From Arbacia lixula (lineage: Eukaryota; Echinodermata; Echinoidea; Arbacioida; Arbaciidae), in assembly GCA_963669155.1 (NCBI GenBank), contig OZ022591.1:4494356-4558355 (forward strand): a stretch of 64,000 nt of DNA, in the 5' to 3' direction. The notes below the pieces were generated by a model. The model saw only the letters and a program-made list of their open reading frames with translations, was not told the origin of the DNA and searched no databases. Within the stretch, counting starts at the first letter, position 1. Every line of letters begins with the position of its first letter. Of this stretch, positions 1-11,249 are shown one piece after another. The position numbers and the translations under genes are program-made.

Positions 1-1737
1 TCGAAACTTGTAATTCAATTGTCTTTGGAAATATTATGAAATCGATTTCGACAAAATTTCCAATTGTGGCATAAACAATGTGTCACAGTTTCATGAGTTC
101 CAATTACGAAAAACATTTCTTTATGAACTTCCCCACATGAAGGCTATTATGGTTAATACATGCCTAATGTTTTCCTTTTCCTGTTTTTCCCCTCAGCTAA
201 TGCATGCCGGTTTTGGAAGATCCTGTGCTGAGGTGATATCACCTGAATATACACTTATCTTCACCACCATCATGACCCTTGCTCTGGGAAACTCTTCATT
301 TATTCTTGTTTTTATTTCTATATAATAAGTATAACCCGTAACACGAAAGGTTTTGTTCTCCTGTTTCAATGTACGTTTTCAACCCACGGGAATATACATT
401 TTTTGTAATGTATTTACAACATCATTTACCCCTTAGTTCCTAGTAACGCGATATCACATTCGTCTGTATTAAGTCATTCAGGTTCAATGGGTGCATGCAG
501 TGGGCAATATATATTAGTTGTTGCTAGTCGAAAAAACTCGGACAAACTTTGATGTTTCCATTGGTAACGTATAATTGTTTGAAAGACGTTCATAACATAT
601 CGGGAATGATATTGATTAGTTTTGTTGGAACACAATCAGGCATATTTAGTGATATAACGACTGAGATAAGGCTAGGAGGTAATCGAAGTATAGTTTGAAA
701 TACGTGCGCTCAATAATTTTGTTCAGTATAGAAAAGATGTAAATATATTAAAGTTAAGAATTTAAAGATAAAGATACATTGCCTGCGAGAAATCATGGGT
801 ATTACTAGTAATGGATCTTCAAACCTCTTCCTATGAAATACCAAGCAAGCAATTTAGTACATAATATAAAAAGAAATGCGATGTTGTTGATATAACATTT
901 CCAGCCCATGGACAGCTCTTTGATGAAATATGAATCATGAATCATGCATCAGTGTATGTTTTATCCAAGTTCGATCATTTAATGCGAAAGGTAAAATCAT
1001 TTTTTTTAATACATACCCATCGGTTATTTTTCAATCGACTCATCGTTATATAATCAGAGCCTTGACGATATTCTCGGACTACTTCCGATGTTAAATCAGT
1101 AATTAAAATGTAGTGACAGATATTTTGAAAAATTGACTTTTGCTTTCTGTCGTTTAATTACACTTGTTTGGCAAGACAGTGAACGAGTTGCCAGGCATGA
1201 AAGTATTGTACTCCATTTGGGTTGTATTTTACAGTTGAAATGAAGGAGGTAGCGCACCGTAATTATGTGTTATATTAGCCATATTTCAAACATAATCATA
1301 TTCTTCAGCGTTTTGTATGATCCATCGGATCTGTGCGCTGTGCACTGTACGTTGTACGGATGCGATGGTCATACATATCTGAAGAAAAAAAGATTATACA
1401 CGTATATTGTTGAAACATGAAATATCTATACCATGTTCACTTTAAAGTATAGCAACAAAGTCAGGAAATCAAAAGTAATTTATCAAAATATATTTTTCTC
1501 TTTTTTTCTGCACTTAAGTATGAATCTTCGCTCTTAACATGTTCCTTTATCGCTATGCAAAATAATCTGTGCGTCCATACTCCCTTCTATGGCTGAGATT
1601 TTACCCCCATTCCCATTTCCCCTATCCCCCTTCCCTCCCATTCAGCATGTTCAGTCAAAACTTGCTAAAAAAAAGCCCAGTTCAAAATATTGTATGTATG
1701 CACGATTAAGTATATGTTTGCATATTATGCGGTGGGC
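1..1737. other. Non-coding stretch, nothing recognised
   Basis: AT-rich sequence with frequent stops in all frames. I see no splice-flanked coding block, no RNA gene and no repeat shared with the rest of the window. A short open frame near the start (80-325) has no recognisable motif or coding bias. Confidence 0.5.
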
Positions 1738-1948
1738 AGAGTATACGTGATGTGTATTAGAGTGTGCGTGTTTTTTTTTTTGTGTGTGTGTGTGGTGGTT
1801 CCCCCCCCCCCCCTTCCCCCTCCTCCTAAGCACACGCACACAGACACAGACACAGACACAGACACAGACACAGACACACACACAGATACATACACACACA
1901 CCAAAAACAAACACGAAAACACTGATATAACAGGGGGGCGGGTGGTGT

Positions 1949-2002
<54 letters not shown>

Positions 2003-2153
2003 CAGAGTATACGTGATGTGTATGTGAGTATGTGTGGGTTTTTTATGTGTGGTGGTGGTTCCCCCCTCCCCTTTCCCCTTCTCCTAAACACACGCACACA
2101 CAGACACAGACATAGACATAGACACAGGCACACAGACACACACACATACACAG

Positions 2154-2193
<40 letters not shown>

Positions 2194-2382
2194 ACACATG
2201 TGGTTCCCCCACCCCCCCCCCCCCCCCCTTTACAAAAAAACATGCACACACCAAAAACACGAAAACACTCGTGTAACGGGGGGGGGGGGGGAGGGGGGCT
2301 CTTCTCTCTCTTTTTGTTTGTGTGTGTGTGTGTGTGCGCGTGTGTGTGCGCGTGTGTGTGTGTGCGTGTGTGCTCGTAGTTA
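1738..2382. repeat. Complex TG/CA repeat block built from a repeated module
   Basis: A module is repeated at about 1738 and 2004: GCAGAGTATACGTGATGTGT, a TG run, GGTGGTT followed by a long C run, then CACACGCACACAGACACAG. A third partial unit begins near 2200. The A-rich connector ACACCAAAAACA with ACGAAAACAC recurs near 1898 and 2249 and again in the block near 8258. Long open frames here on both strands are products of the dinucleotide repeats, not genes. Confidence 0.8.
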
Positions 2383-3603
2383 CAGGTGGGCATATACAGA
2401 ACGAAGGTCGGTTGGAATGACATGGAAAAAAAGGAGATTGATTGCATTTTTTTTTTCTTTCACATTCATGCATGGTATAATAGTATGAGGTCTGATAATA
2501 GCATGGCGTGCATGTACCCTTTTAGCATTATCGTTATTCTACGGCATGCAGATTTTGTTTCAATTTAACTTAAGCAATGATATAATTTCCAGCTGTTGAA
2601 ACCTGCATAACAATAGTGGTTACTGATGTTATGTGTCTTAGGAATTGTAATATACACATGCATTTGTTTAAAGCTTTTCCTTCATACAGTAACACTCATG
2701 CATGCATAAGCTTTCTTTTTTTTTTATGTTGGGTTAATAGGGTTGATTTCCAACCCAAACAACCCAACCAGTACATATTTTAGATTAAGGATTTTGGAAT
2801 TACACGTGGAATGCAGTTTTAGTTCAAACAGGGAGGTGTTACGAAGGAGTAGAAACTCGAGCATAATATATTCAAACATCTGTATGGGTTCTAAAGCGTG
2901 CTCATGAATGCCAAAAGCATTCCATAATCATGACAATGCTTTGATGTTCCATGTGCCGTGCCGACATTTAGCTGATGTCAACTTGAAAAGAAATTTCTTT
3001 AATTTCCCATTTGTCTGTAGACGTTTTGTTTTTGACAAATTTGTTTGCAAACTTTAAGGAAGTTAACGGCAGATAATGACAGATCCTTTACTCTGCTTTT
3101 GTTTCGAAAAGTATTGAGGAATCATTAAAAATCGGACATATAAGCTATTTTTATTACTTACAAGATTGGCCAATTTCTTCACTTTCCGACAACTTGTGCA
3201 TCTTGGGGATTCAACCACTCTCAAAATGATATATTAAGCTGTGTATTATCATTAACGGCGTTTGTGTGTGTTTGCGTGAAACAGAGATATTTCACTTGAA
3301 AAACTTGTTTATTTGTGTTTGCTGATACCTGTTATGCTCATGGAAGTATTAACAGAACGGGACAAGCGAAATGAGACTGTAAATTTCTTTTGTCCTCTCC
3401 GAGAAGCCGTTGCCACACAATCATATTCATAATTGTTCAAACACCTGAACAGCACCTGTTGAGAACACATAACTTTTCAGCGGCTTGGCACATGGGTTCA
3501 AAGGAAGAAAGTTGCTTCATATCCTTCCATAACACATCCCTGGTTCAAAGGAGGAAGGGGAGGGGCTCAAGCTCTCGCACTTAAAGTTATGTGTGCGGTA
3601 GAG
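2383..3603. other. Non-coding stretch upstream of the LINE
   Basis: No convincing gene. Short open frames (2386-2568, 3390-3584) lack motifs. The last few hundred bases before 3804 may be LINE 5' UTR, but I could not place a boundary or a target-site duplication. Confidence 0.4.
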
Positions 3604-3803
3604 CATGTTAAACACGGTACGTACATCGTTTTTCTGTGGAACTATGTGGATGGGATTAATGTGTGTATGCGGGAGGGGAAGGTATGGGGTGGGTAGTCCG
3701 GTTCTGCTTGTAGTCTTATTTCCTGTTGTGAGTTATGCAGAGGTAGGGCTTGTGCTGCCAGCGATGATGCATGTACTTTTAGTCTCCTTAAAATGTATTC
3801 ATA

Positions 3804-6800
3804 ATGGCTGTTAACTTTATTTTAACTTCAGTTAATGTAAGGGGAATAAGAGATGCAACAAAAAGGGGAAGGGTTTTTGAATGGTGCAAAACAAAAAAGA
3901 GTAGTGTCGTATTCCTTCAGGAAACATTCAGTACTGCAGACATAGAGGACAGATGGAAGTTAGACTGGGGTGGCCATGGGGTATTTAGTCATGGCACTAA
4001 CCATAGCAAAGGAGTAGCAGTTATGTTTGGGGCTGATTTAGATCTTAAAGTAGAACAGCTTTTAGCGGACAAAGAAGGAAGATATATTTTTATTAAAGGG
4101 CTAGTTCAAGGTGAAAAATTGATTTTAGGAAATGTTTATTCTCCAACAAGGGACAAAGAACAGGTACAATGTGAATTCTTTTTAGATCTGGACAGGGCCT
4201 TATCTACCTTAGCAGAAGATAGATACAAAATTTTAATAGGAGGGGATTTTAATATCCTTATGAATATGACTTTAGATTATTTTGGCTCTAGAACAGTGTC
4301 AAAAACTAAAAGTAGGGATGTGTTGAAAGGTATCTTGGATAAATTTGATTTGATAGACATATGGAGGAAAAGAAACCCAAATAGGAAACAATTTACATTC
4401 AGGCAGAAAAACCCAGTGGTCCAGACTAGATTAGATTATATTTTTGTCTCTACTACACTAGAAAGCATTGTAAACAAGTGTGATATTTTGGTCTCAGTTA
4501 CACCAGATCACTCTGGCATTAGTCTATCACTTGGAGATTCTAAACTTAATCATGCTTTCGGAAAGTCCTATTGGAAATTTAATAATAGTTTATGTTTAGA
4601 TAAGGAATTTGTGGATAAAGTGAACTGTGAAATTAAAGAATTAGAGGCAACCTGGGGAAGTCAAATTTCTAATAAAATCATATTATGGGATTTTATTAAA
4701 ATGAAGTTAAGACAATTTATTATGAAATATTCTAGGGAGAAGGCTAAAAAGAGAAAGAATACTATTGAGAAATTAGAAGAGGAAATTAGGGACTTAGAAA
4801 ATCAAATATTAGACACGCCTACAAAAGCAATAGGTGATAAAATAGATGAGAAAAAGAAGGATTTGGAAAAACTATACGACTTTGTGCGACAAGGGGTTAA
4901 AGTGCGATCTCGGGCACCATGGTCTGAAGAAGGGGAAAAGAATATAGAGTATTTTGATCAGCTTTTAAAGACTAATAAAAAGAGAAGTTTCATTAGTGAA
5001 ATTCATGATGATGATATGAATATTATAAAAGATAGAAATAAGATATCAAACATAATAAGGAATTTTTATGAAAAATTATATGCCTCAAAAGAAAATGATG
5101 TGGATTTTAGCGAAATAGGATTTTTCAGAGATATATACAAATTAAGCGAAGACAATAAAAAATTTTGTGAAGGTAATATGACAAATGCAGAATGCTATAA
5201 TGCCTTGAAAGAATTAAAATGGAATAAATCGCCTGGAAATGACGGTTTTACAGCAGAATTTTATTGTACTTTTTGGCCGGCTTTGGGCGGAGTATTGGTG
5301 GGTGCTTTGAACGAAGCCTTTGACAGGGGGGAATTATCTAGTTCACAGAAGCAAGGGGTCATAACACTTATTGAAAAGGAAGGTAAAGACAATCTCCACA
5401 TAAAGAATTATAGACCAATAACACTTTTGAATGTTGATTATAAGATTTTGTCTAAAGTGTTAGCTAAAAGAATAAAAGAAGTGCTTGGAGAAATAATACA
5501 CTTTGATCAAGTTGGATATATTCAAACTAGAAATATTGGGGAGGCAGTACGCCTGATAGATGACATGTTTTTTCATTCTTTAAACCGTACCATAGGGTTC
5601 TTAGCTGCAATTGACTTTGAGAAAGCTTTTGATTCAATTTCTCATCAATTTTTATTGCATGTCCTGAAAGTCTTTGGTTTTGGTGATACTTTTTGTTTAT
5701 GGATTAAGATTTTGTATAATGATATAAGCAGTTGTGTGATGAATGGTGGACATTCAACTGGCTATTTTGATATAAAAAGGGGTGTAAGGCAAGGGGATCC
5801 ACTTTCACCATATTTATTTGTATTGGCCATAGAAATATTGACATTGCAAATTCGAAATGATGATAAAATCAAAGGGATTAAATTGGGACAAAGTGAAATC
5901 AAACAGGTATTATATGCAGATGATATAACACTATTCTTACAAGACAAAGAATCCATTGAAAGGGTACAGCAAGTGTTTGAAGCCTTTGAAAAAATCAGTG
6001 GTTTAAAAGTTAATAAGGACAAAACAAATTTTGTGTGGTTGGGGAAAGAAACTGAAATATCAGGAGTTCAGCTTTTTGGGAATTTAGTGGAAGAAGTGAA
6101 AATATTAGGGATATACTTTACACGAAATTTGAAACGGAAAGAGGATTTAAATTATGAAGAGATATTGAGCAAAATAAAAAGACTTGTGGGATGGTGGAAA
6201 CAAAGGGATCTTACCATAATGGGTAAAGTGCAACTGTTAAAGACATATGTTCTATCTAAATTTAATTATGTTTCTTCTCTCATTACTGTACCAAAACCCA
6301 TTCTAGAGGAGGTGGAACGCATATCATTTGATTTCATATGGGGTGGAAAGGACAGAATAAAACGGAAGATTTTGTATCAGGATTATGAGTTCGGAGGGAT
6401 AAGAATGACAAACTATGAAACATTTATTAAATCTCAAAGGGTTATGTGGCTTAAGCGTTTACTCTATGGAGAAAATTATTCAGGATGGAAAATTTCATTT
6501 GACTATTTTGGTAGGGCATTTGGGGGAAGATTCATATTTCTATGCGATTATGATTTGGATAAAATAGATTTAGACAATTTTGCACCTTTCTATAAAGAAA
6601 TGTTAAAAGTGTGGCAAGAAATGGATAAATGTAGACATTTTGAAGGGAACAAAAATAACCCCATTCTTTTAAATAACAAACATATTTGTATCAGAAATAG
6701 AATGATATTTGATGAGGATCTATTAAAGAAGAGAATTGTTCAAATAGATGACATAGTTGATGGTATGAACATGAAACCATACACTTATTTTTCGAGTTTA

Positions 6801-7541
6801 GGTATTGATAGCAAAGGATTATTGAAAATCCATGATATTTTTAAAGCTATTTCAAACGATTGGAAAATGAGAGACCATATGCAGGTGGATGTTCAGAACT
6901 ATGATATTAGATTAAACATTGGGGGGCAAATGGGCACACTGCTTAGATTAAAATCTAAGTATATATACAATTATTTCATTAGACAATATCAGGAAGATTA
7001 TAACTTACAAATACGAGATGGATGTAATCAATATAACCATGATAAGGAAGAAATCAAGGAAATATTTTTGAGAATAAGACGTACAGTAACTTGTCGTAAG
7101 CACAGGGAATTTCAATACAAATTACTACATGGTGCCTTATATACGAAAGAACACCTCTACAGATTTGGATTTGTATGTGATAAATTATGCTCTATATGTA
7201 AAAAGGAGGAGACGTATCCACACCTATTTCTTTTTTGTGAACAGGTTCAAAGAACTTGGCAAGAAATAATAGATAGATTAGAGTTAAGGGAAATAAACAT
7301 AAGTGACTGGAAGTTAATTTTCATGGGGATCAAAGGAGATTCTCATAGAATTCAATTATGCAATTCCATTATTTTCATTATGAAATATATTATATATTTT
7401 TCTAGATCAAAAGGAGTTCTTCCTTCAATAAACAAAATTCTAATGAGGATCACAGATTATAGAGAGAGGGAAAAGGAATTAGCGATTAAAACTGGTAAAA
7501 TAGGGCTACATATGATAAAATGGCAAGAGCTAAGTATTTAG
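3804..7541 (+). CDS. LINE ORF2: endonuclease and reverse transcriptase, 1245 aa
   Basis: The protein nicks target DNA and reverse-transcribes the element RNA at the nick. Residues 1 to about 240 are an APE-type endonuclease: SVNVRG near the N-terminus, LQET (catalytic Glu), GNVYSP, GGDFN, TRLDYIF and TPDHSGI. The reverse transcriptase follows at roughly 460-800: KNYRPITLLN, DQVGYIQTRNIGEA, AAIDFEKAFDS, GVRQGDPLSPYLF, and the catalytic YADD at residues 704-707. A CX2CX7HX4C knuckle starts at C1129. The DQxGYxxxRxIGEAxRL block is typical of the L1/Tx1 group. There is no internal stop or frameshift, and the ORF is AT-rich with A-biased third positions, unlike the GC-richer lipoxygenase exons. 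I chose the first ATG because it begins immediately before the conserved endonuclease strand; the frame is open over the whole family length. Confidence 0.93.
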   Translation: MAVNFILTSVNVRGIRDATKRGRVFEWCKTKKSSVVFLQETFSTADIEDRWKLDWGGHGVFSHGTNHSKGVAVMFGADLDLKVEQLLADKEGRYIFIKGLVQGEKLILGNVYSPTRDKEQVQCEFFLDLDRALSTLAEDRYKILIGGDFNILMNMTLDYFGSRTVSKTKSRDVLKGILDKFDLIDIWRKRNPNRKQFTFRQKNPVVQTRLDYIFVSTTLESIVNKCDILVSVTPDHSGISLSLGDSKLNHAFGKSYWKFNNSLCLDKEFVDKVNCEIKELEATWGSQISNKIILWDFIKMKLRQFIMKYSREKAKKRKNTIEKLEEEIRDLENQILDTPTKAIGDKIDEKKKDLEKLYDFVRQGVKVRSRAPWSEEGEKNIEYFDQLLKTNKKRSFISEIHDDDMNIIKDRNKISNIIRNFYEKLYASKENDVDFSEIGFFRDIYKLSEDNKKFCEGNMTNAECYNALKELKWNKSPGNDGFTAEFYCTFWPALGGVLVGALNEAFDRGELSSSQKQGVITLIEKEGKDNLHIKNYRPITLLNVDYKILSKVLAKRIKEVLGEIIHFDQVGYIQTRNIGEAVRLIDDMFFHSLNRTIGFLAAIDFEKAFDSISHQFLLHVLKVFGFGDTFCLWIKILYNDISSCVMNGGHSTGYFDIKRGVRQGDPLSPYLFVLAIEILTLQIRNDDKIKGIKLGQSEIKQVLYADDITLFLQDKESIERVQQVFEAFEKISGLKVNKDKTNFVWLGKETEISGVQLFGNLVEEVKILGIYFTRNLKRKEDLNYEEILSKIKRLVGWWKQRDLTIMGKVQLLKTYVLSKFNYVSSLITVPKPILEEVERISFDFIWGGKDRIKRKILYQDYEFGGIRMTNYETFIKSQRVMWLKRLLYGENYSGWKISFDYFGRAFGGRFIFLCDYDLDKIDLDNFAPFYKEMLKVWQEMDKCRHFEGNKNNPILLNNKHICIRNRMIFDEDLLKKRIVQIDDIVDGMNMKPYTYFSSLGIDSKGLLKIHDIFKAISNDWKMRDHMQVDVQNYDIRLNIGGQMGTLLRLKSKYIYNYFIRQYQEDYNLQIRDGCNQYNHDKEEIKEIFLRIRRTVTCRKHREFQYKLLHGALYTKEHLYRFGFVCDKLCSICKKEETYPHLFLFCEQVQRTWQEIIDRLELREINISDWKLIFMGIKGDSHRIQLCNSIIFIMKYIIYFSRSKGVLPSINKILMRITDYREREKELAIKTGKIGLHMIKWQELSI

Positions 7542-7724
7542 GGTATCCTAGGATGGTATATTTGTCCTTCCGTTTTTTTCCCCAATCTTATTGAAATATA
7601 AAAAAAAAAAACCCTTCCAGTACACCCACAATTACGATTCCCTGGCAGCATAAGCTCTGTAACTTTCTTATTTAAACATTGCGGAGGTGAGAGTGTGAGC
7701 GGATATACCGGACATGAGGGTGTC

Positions 7725-7757
7725 GGGAGGGGGAGGGGGATGGGGAGGGGGAGGGGG
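7725..7757 (+). other. G-quadruplex-prone tract in the LINE 3' UTR
   Basis: Six runs of 3-5 G are separated by one or two bases (A, AT), about 180 bases after the ORF2 stop and on the coding strand, so the RNA would carry it too. This fits the standard four-run G4 pattern with very short loops. G-rich 3' UTR tracts of this kind are known in mammalian L1 elements. Confidence 0.8.
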
Positions 7758-8107
7758 TCGCCTTTTATATATGGTGGGGTTGGTGTTAGGGGGTGGCTGT
7801 CCAGATGGGGGTTAGGAATGGTTAGGACTAATTTTAGGGGTGTATTATAGGTTGGGGGATTAGTGGACTTGTTTATTTAAAACTTGATTCCGGAAGCTAT
7901 TCGTTCAGTTTATTTGATTAAACATCGTTACATGATTATAACAATTGAGTAATTATATTTAATATTTTCAGCTATTTTATTGTAATTAATTTGTACTTAC
8001 AAATGCATTTATATATAAGTTGCATGATGGTTATGTTTAATTTGTGTTAATATATTTGAACTGATTATATGAATTTAATTTGTATTATTATGGAATCAGA
8101 ATAAAGA

Positions 8108-8296
8108 TCATGTGCGCGTGTGTGTGTGTGCGCGTGTGCGCGTGTGCGCGTGTGTGTGCGTGTGCGTGTGCGTGTGTACGTGTGTACGTGTGTGTGTGCG
8201 TGTGTACGTGTGTGTATGTGGTGGTTCCCCCATCCCCCCTTAAAAAGACATACACACACCAAAAACAAACACGAAAGCACACAAAAACGGGGACCC

Positions 8297-8355
<59 letters not shown>

Positions 8356-8434
8356 GCTCTTTCTCTCTCTCTCCTCCATGCTTCTTTCCAATCTGACTCC
8401 CTTCCTCGCTCTCTTTCTTGCTCCCCACCCACTT

Positions 8435-8488
<54 letters not shown>

Positions 8489-8492
8489 ATCC
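8108..8492. repeat. TG, C and CT low-complexity block
   Basis: A (TG/CG)n run is followed by GTGGTTCCCCC, an A-rich connector shared with the 1.9-2.3 kb block, a C run and long (CT)n tracts. Open frames on both strands here are repeat artefacts (Ser-Leu and Arg-Glu runs). Confidence 0.85.
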
Positions 8493-8768
8493 ATGTTTCT
8501 CTCCAATCTTTCTCGCTCCCCACCCGCTTCACACTCATGCCTGCCTTCCTATTTCGTTCCTTCTTTCTTCGTTTCTCTCTTACGCCACTAACGTTGCACA
8601 CAATTTTTTTCTCCACCTACTCTCAAGTTGTTCTCTACATGACGTGATATAAAAACATAAGAAAATATTTTGGGTTTACTTTCGGGTGTAAAATCTATAT
8701 TTCTAGTGTATTCACAAGAAGCATAGTATGCGACTACATTAATATACATCTAACAATCACACCACCTT

Positions 8769-8923
8769 GGCCATGTTGCATACATGTTTTCGATTATTTT
8801 AACTTACGATCAATGATAACTACCATGGCAACATCCAATGAGCTCTCATCATATTGCCTGTTGCCATGGTACTTACCATTGATGCTTAGTTATAGTAATT
8901 GAAAACCTATATGCAACGTGGCC
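8769..8923. repeat. Small inverted-repeat element (MITE-like)
   Basis: The ends GGCCATGTTGCATA and TATGCAACGTGGCC are inverted copies, and the interior is also palindromic (ACCATGGCAAC near the centre). It resembles, but is not identical to, the GCATAAAA-ended family at 12144 and 48900. Confidence 0.6.
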
Positions 8924-9868
8924 CTTGTCAGTAAACATTAAAGTGTAATCGATCACTTGAAATCAATCAGTTATCATTGGTTATAGCGTGAAATTTATCA
9001 TACAATCAATGAATACAGTCATGTCGGAAATAATGTGCCCAAAGATATTTCCGTGAAATCAAGGGTGGAACTTAACTCGGGAATGAGGCAAAATATTTAG
9101 AAGATTGATATCTCAACTGGCTTTGCTTAGTGTTTTTTTTTTCACATGCAAAGACAGTAGCGGATAAAGAAAAAAAAAAGATATTAAACAATTGATAATA
9201 ATTATGTCTATAGATATGATATATATACTATATTATTATATACAAGTAAAAATCAACAGTATTCATGTCGCAATCGTTGCAGTCAAGTGTTTGGGTTGCA
9301 CTAATAACAAGGTGATACTGTACACGATGTCAGTAATAAAAATGTCCTTCCTGTAAACACAACACGCGTTGACACAATGTAGCTGTAGACTCTAATGTAC
9401 AGATGTATGAATATTGTTTGAATATGAAAAACAATAAAACAAGCAATTTCAAAGCTTTAAGAAATAATAAGCGATCGTCATGAGTTATAAAGAAATCATA
9501 AATACATTTCCTTAAAATAGTTTGAGGAAACAGTAAGGAACTTACATGATCACAATACTAGATTAGAGTAATAACTTGCCAAGATTGTACGGACCTCCTA
9601 TTTTGGGGGAGAAAAGCGAAGAAGATCCAGTGATTGCACAATAATTTGTACCTTGTGCTTAAAATAACGTTTCTAGCTTTTGAGTGGGACATGTGGGAAA
9701 TGACACGTTATGCTGGTACTTTCAGAGGAGATAGCTGAAGCGTGTACCAGTCTGTTGGGTGTGCTTATGTTGTATCTCCAACACATATTCTGTACACGAT
9801 TCATCTATCCTTCTTCACTCTTTTTTTTCCTTTAATTTTTCACAGGTTTGGGCAAGATCTAGTGATCA
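8924..9868. other. Non-coding stretch, nothing recognised
   Basis: AT-rich, with short simple repeats near 9220 and stops in every frame. No gene, RNA or repeat family recognised. Confidence 0.45.
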
Positions 9869-10378
9869 ACGGGAAAGTCCAGCCTGAAACCAAGTGGGTG
9901 TTAACAACAGCGAAAATATGAAAGAAATAAGTTATTGAAGGTTTGACAAAAATTCACCAAAGTATAACAGAGCTGTGAATTTTCTATTTTCTTGATTTGT
10001 TTTGTGACGTCATTTGCGAGGTGCTCCGCTATAAGTTTTTTGCTGATTTATTTAGCAAATATCCATTTTCTCAAAAAAGATACATACCATTAGACCTGTG
10101 GATTTGATGTGTAAGTAGACACGTTTTTACACATATACCTCTATGAAAACTATTTAATCCATCACCCCAAAAACAGAAAAGGGGCAACTTATTAAATCAT
10201 ACAGAACAGAGCATGTGGGTGAGCATTTCGCATGTGACGTCAAAAAATTGAAACTTTGAACAAAAAAATAACTTCCTTATCCTGTAACGGATTTTCGTCA
10301 AACCTTCACTAATTTCTATCTTTTATGTTTCTGCTTTTATCAAAACCAATTCAACTTCAGAGTGGACTATCCCTTTAA
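9869..10378. repeat. Foldback MITE family A, copy 1
   Basis: The termini GGGAAAGTCCAGCCTGAAAC and the inverted AGAGTGGACTATCCCTTT bound an imperfect long palindrome of about 510 bp. The same family recurs at 23517, 25868, 38502 and 58973. Two perfect TGACGTCA palindromes lie at 10005-10012 and 10235-10242. The nearest minus-strand AATAAA downstream of the lipoxygenase stop also lies inside this copy (10047-10052). Confidence 0.75.
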
Positions 10379-11134
10379 AAGCAGCTATGGTAGACATTTT
10401 TCAGGTACAAAAATGAAGAAATTTGTGTAAATACCACGGGAAATGGAAGGAGATACTGTGTAACAGTTTGTGTCCGATGTTACAACTGAGTAACAATTTT
10501 AAGAGGAATTATAACCATCGCTAGATTTCGCGGTTTCAAGGACGGACCGTTCAAAACCTAATGGCTCCTGTAGCATAGTGACCGGAGACCGTTGTCCTAT
10601 AACCGGCAGTGCATGTGTTGTGGGAGCGCTGCCCACTGGCTGACGCATCGCACAATGACGGGTAATACGGCAAATAAATAAATGACAATAGTCACTATGA
10701 AACGATGTGTTTCAAACAAGTGTACTTCTCCGTTTCTCCAAAGCTTTCACTGTGAGGTCATGATATCATACATGTCATACATGATAGCGTTAGAGAATTC
10801 TGGTGATCCGTGCCGTTTCGTGGCGTTTGTAAAAAGGCGACCCTCTCTTAAAAAAACGATTAAAAGTTACTCTTGAGTCTGGCCGCAGAGAAGGAGTTAA
10901 GGCAAGCAGTAGCGGTATAAAGACATACGAGGTTCATAATGGTTCCCGTTATTGTTTGATTTCAGGATACTATAAACACGATTCTGCACTCATAAGGGGT
11001 CTACAAGTCCGATGATCGGGTTTTATGATTTAACCAGTCGCAGAGTCGCAGACTCATCGGATGGTGTGGTCTGTAGTGGGCGTTAATCTATAGGGTGGGG
11101 CCTAGATCCCTCTCGCCTGTATAATCGTAATGGT
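10379..11134. other. 3' flank of the lipoxygenase gene
   Basis: This lies immediately downstream of the minus-strand lipoxygenase stop, so part of it should be 3' UTR. I see no minus-strand AATAAA in it. No other gene is recognised. Confidence 0.4.
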
Positions 11135-11249
11135 CTAGATGCTAATGGCGTTCGGAACGTCTTCCGGATGCAGGTACGTGTACTTGACTTCCCGGGTACG
11201 GTTGCGCTCATCTATGATCTCCCCCACCTCCTTTAAGTCATGGCGAAAT
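11135..11249 (-). CDS. Lipoxygenase exon 12 (C-terminus)
   Basis: Completes R636 and codes residues 637-673, ending [17 protein letters not shown] with TAG at 11135-11137. The terminal Ile is the fifth iron ligand. Acceptor GTTCTCCTCAG. Confidence 0.94.

Larger units (their letters stand above)
3804..8107 (+). mobile_element. L1/Tx1-type non-LTR retrotransposon (LINE) with intact ORF2
   Basis: The element carries one uninterrupted ORF (3804-7541) with an apurinic-type endonuclease, a reverse transcriptase and a C-terminal CCHC motif, in the order of L1/Tx1-group LINEs. After the stop comes a G-rich 3' UTR with a short A run (about 7599-7610). An AATAAA at 8100-8105 lies directly before a TG microsatellite, so the 3' end may be there; the A run is the alternative end. 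No ORF1-like RNA-binding protein is recognisable upstream, so the copy may be 5' truncated. The 3' boundary and the lack of a visible target-site duplication are the uncertain points. Confidence 0.75.

Noticed and set aside
1651-2488. Long open frames on both strands (up to 182 codons)
   Set aside because: They consist of Cys-Val, Thr-His and Val-Ser runs from TG/CA repeats; open frames in several phases at once are a repeat artefact.
3605-3814. Small open frame overlapping the LINE ORF2 start, considered as ORF1
   Set aside because: 69 codons, no RNA-binding or coiled-coil features; too short for a LINE ORF1.
5762-6022. Minus-strand frame inside the LINE
   Set aside because: Antisense shadow of the reverse transcriptase palm region.
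8065-8652. Open frames up to 190 codons on both strands
   Set aside because: Arg-Glu and Ser-Leu runs from (CT)n and (TG)n tracts.
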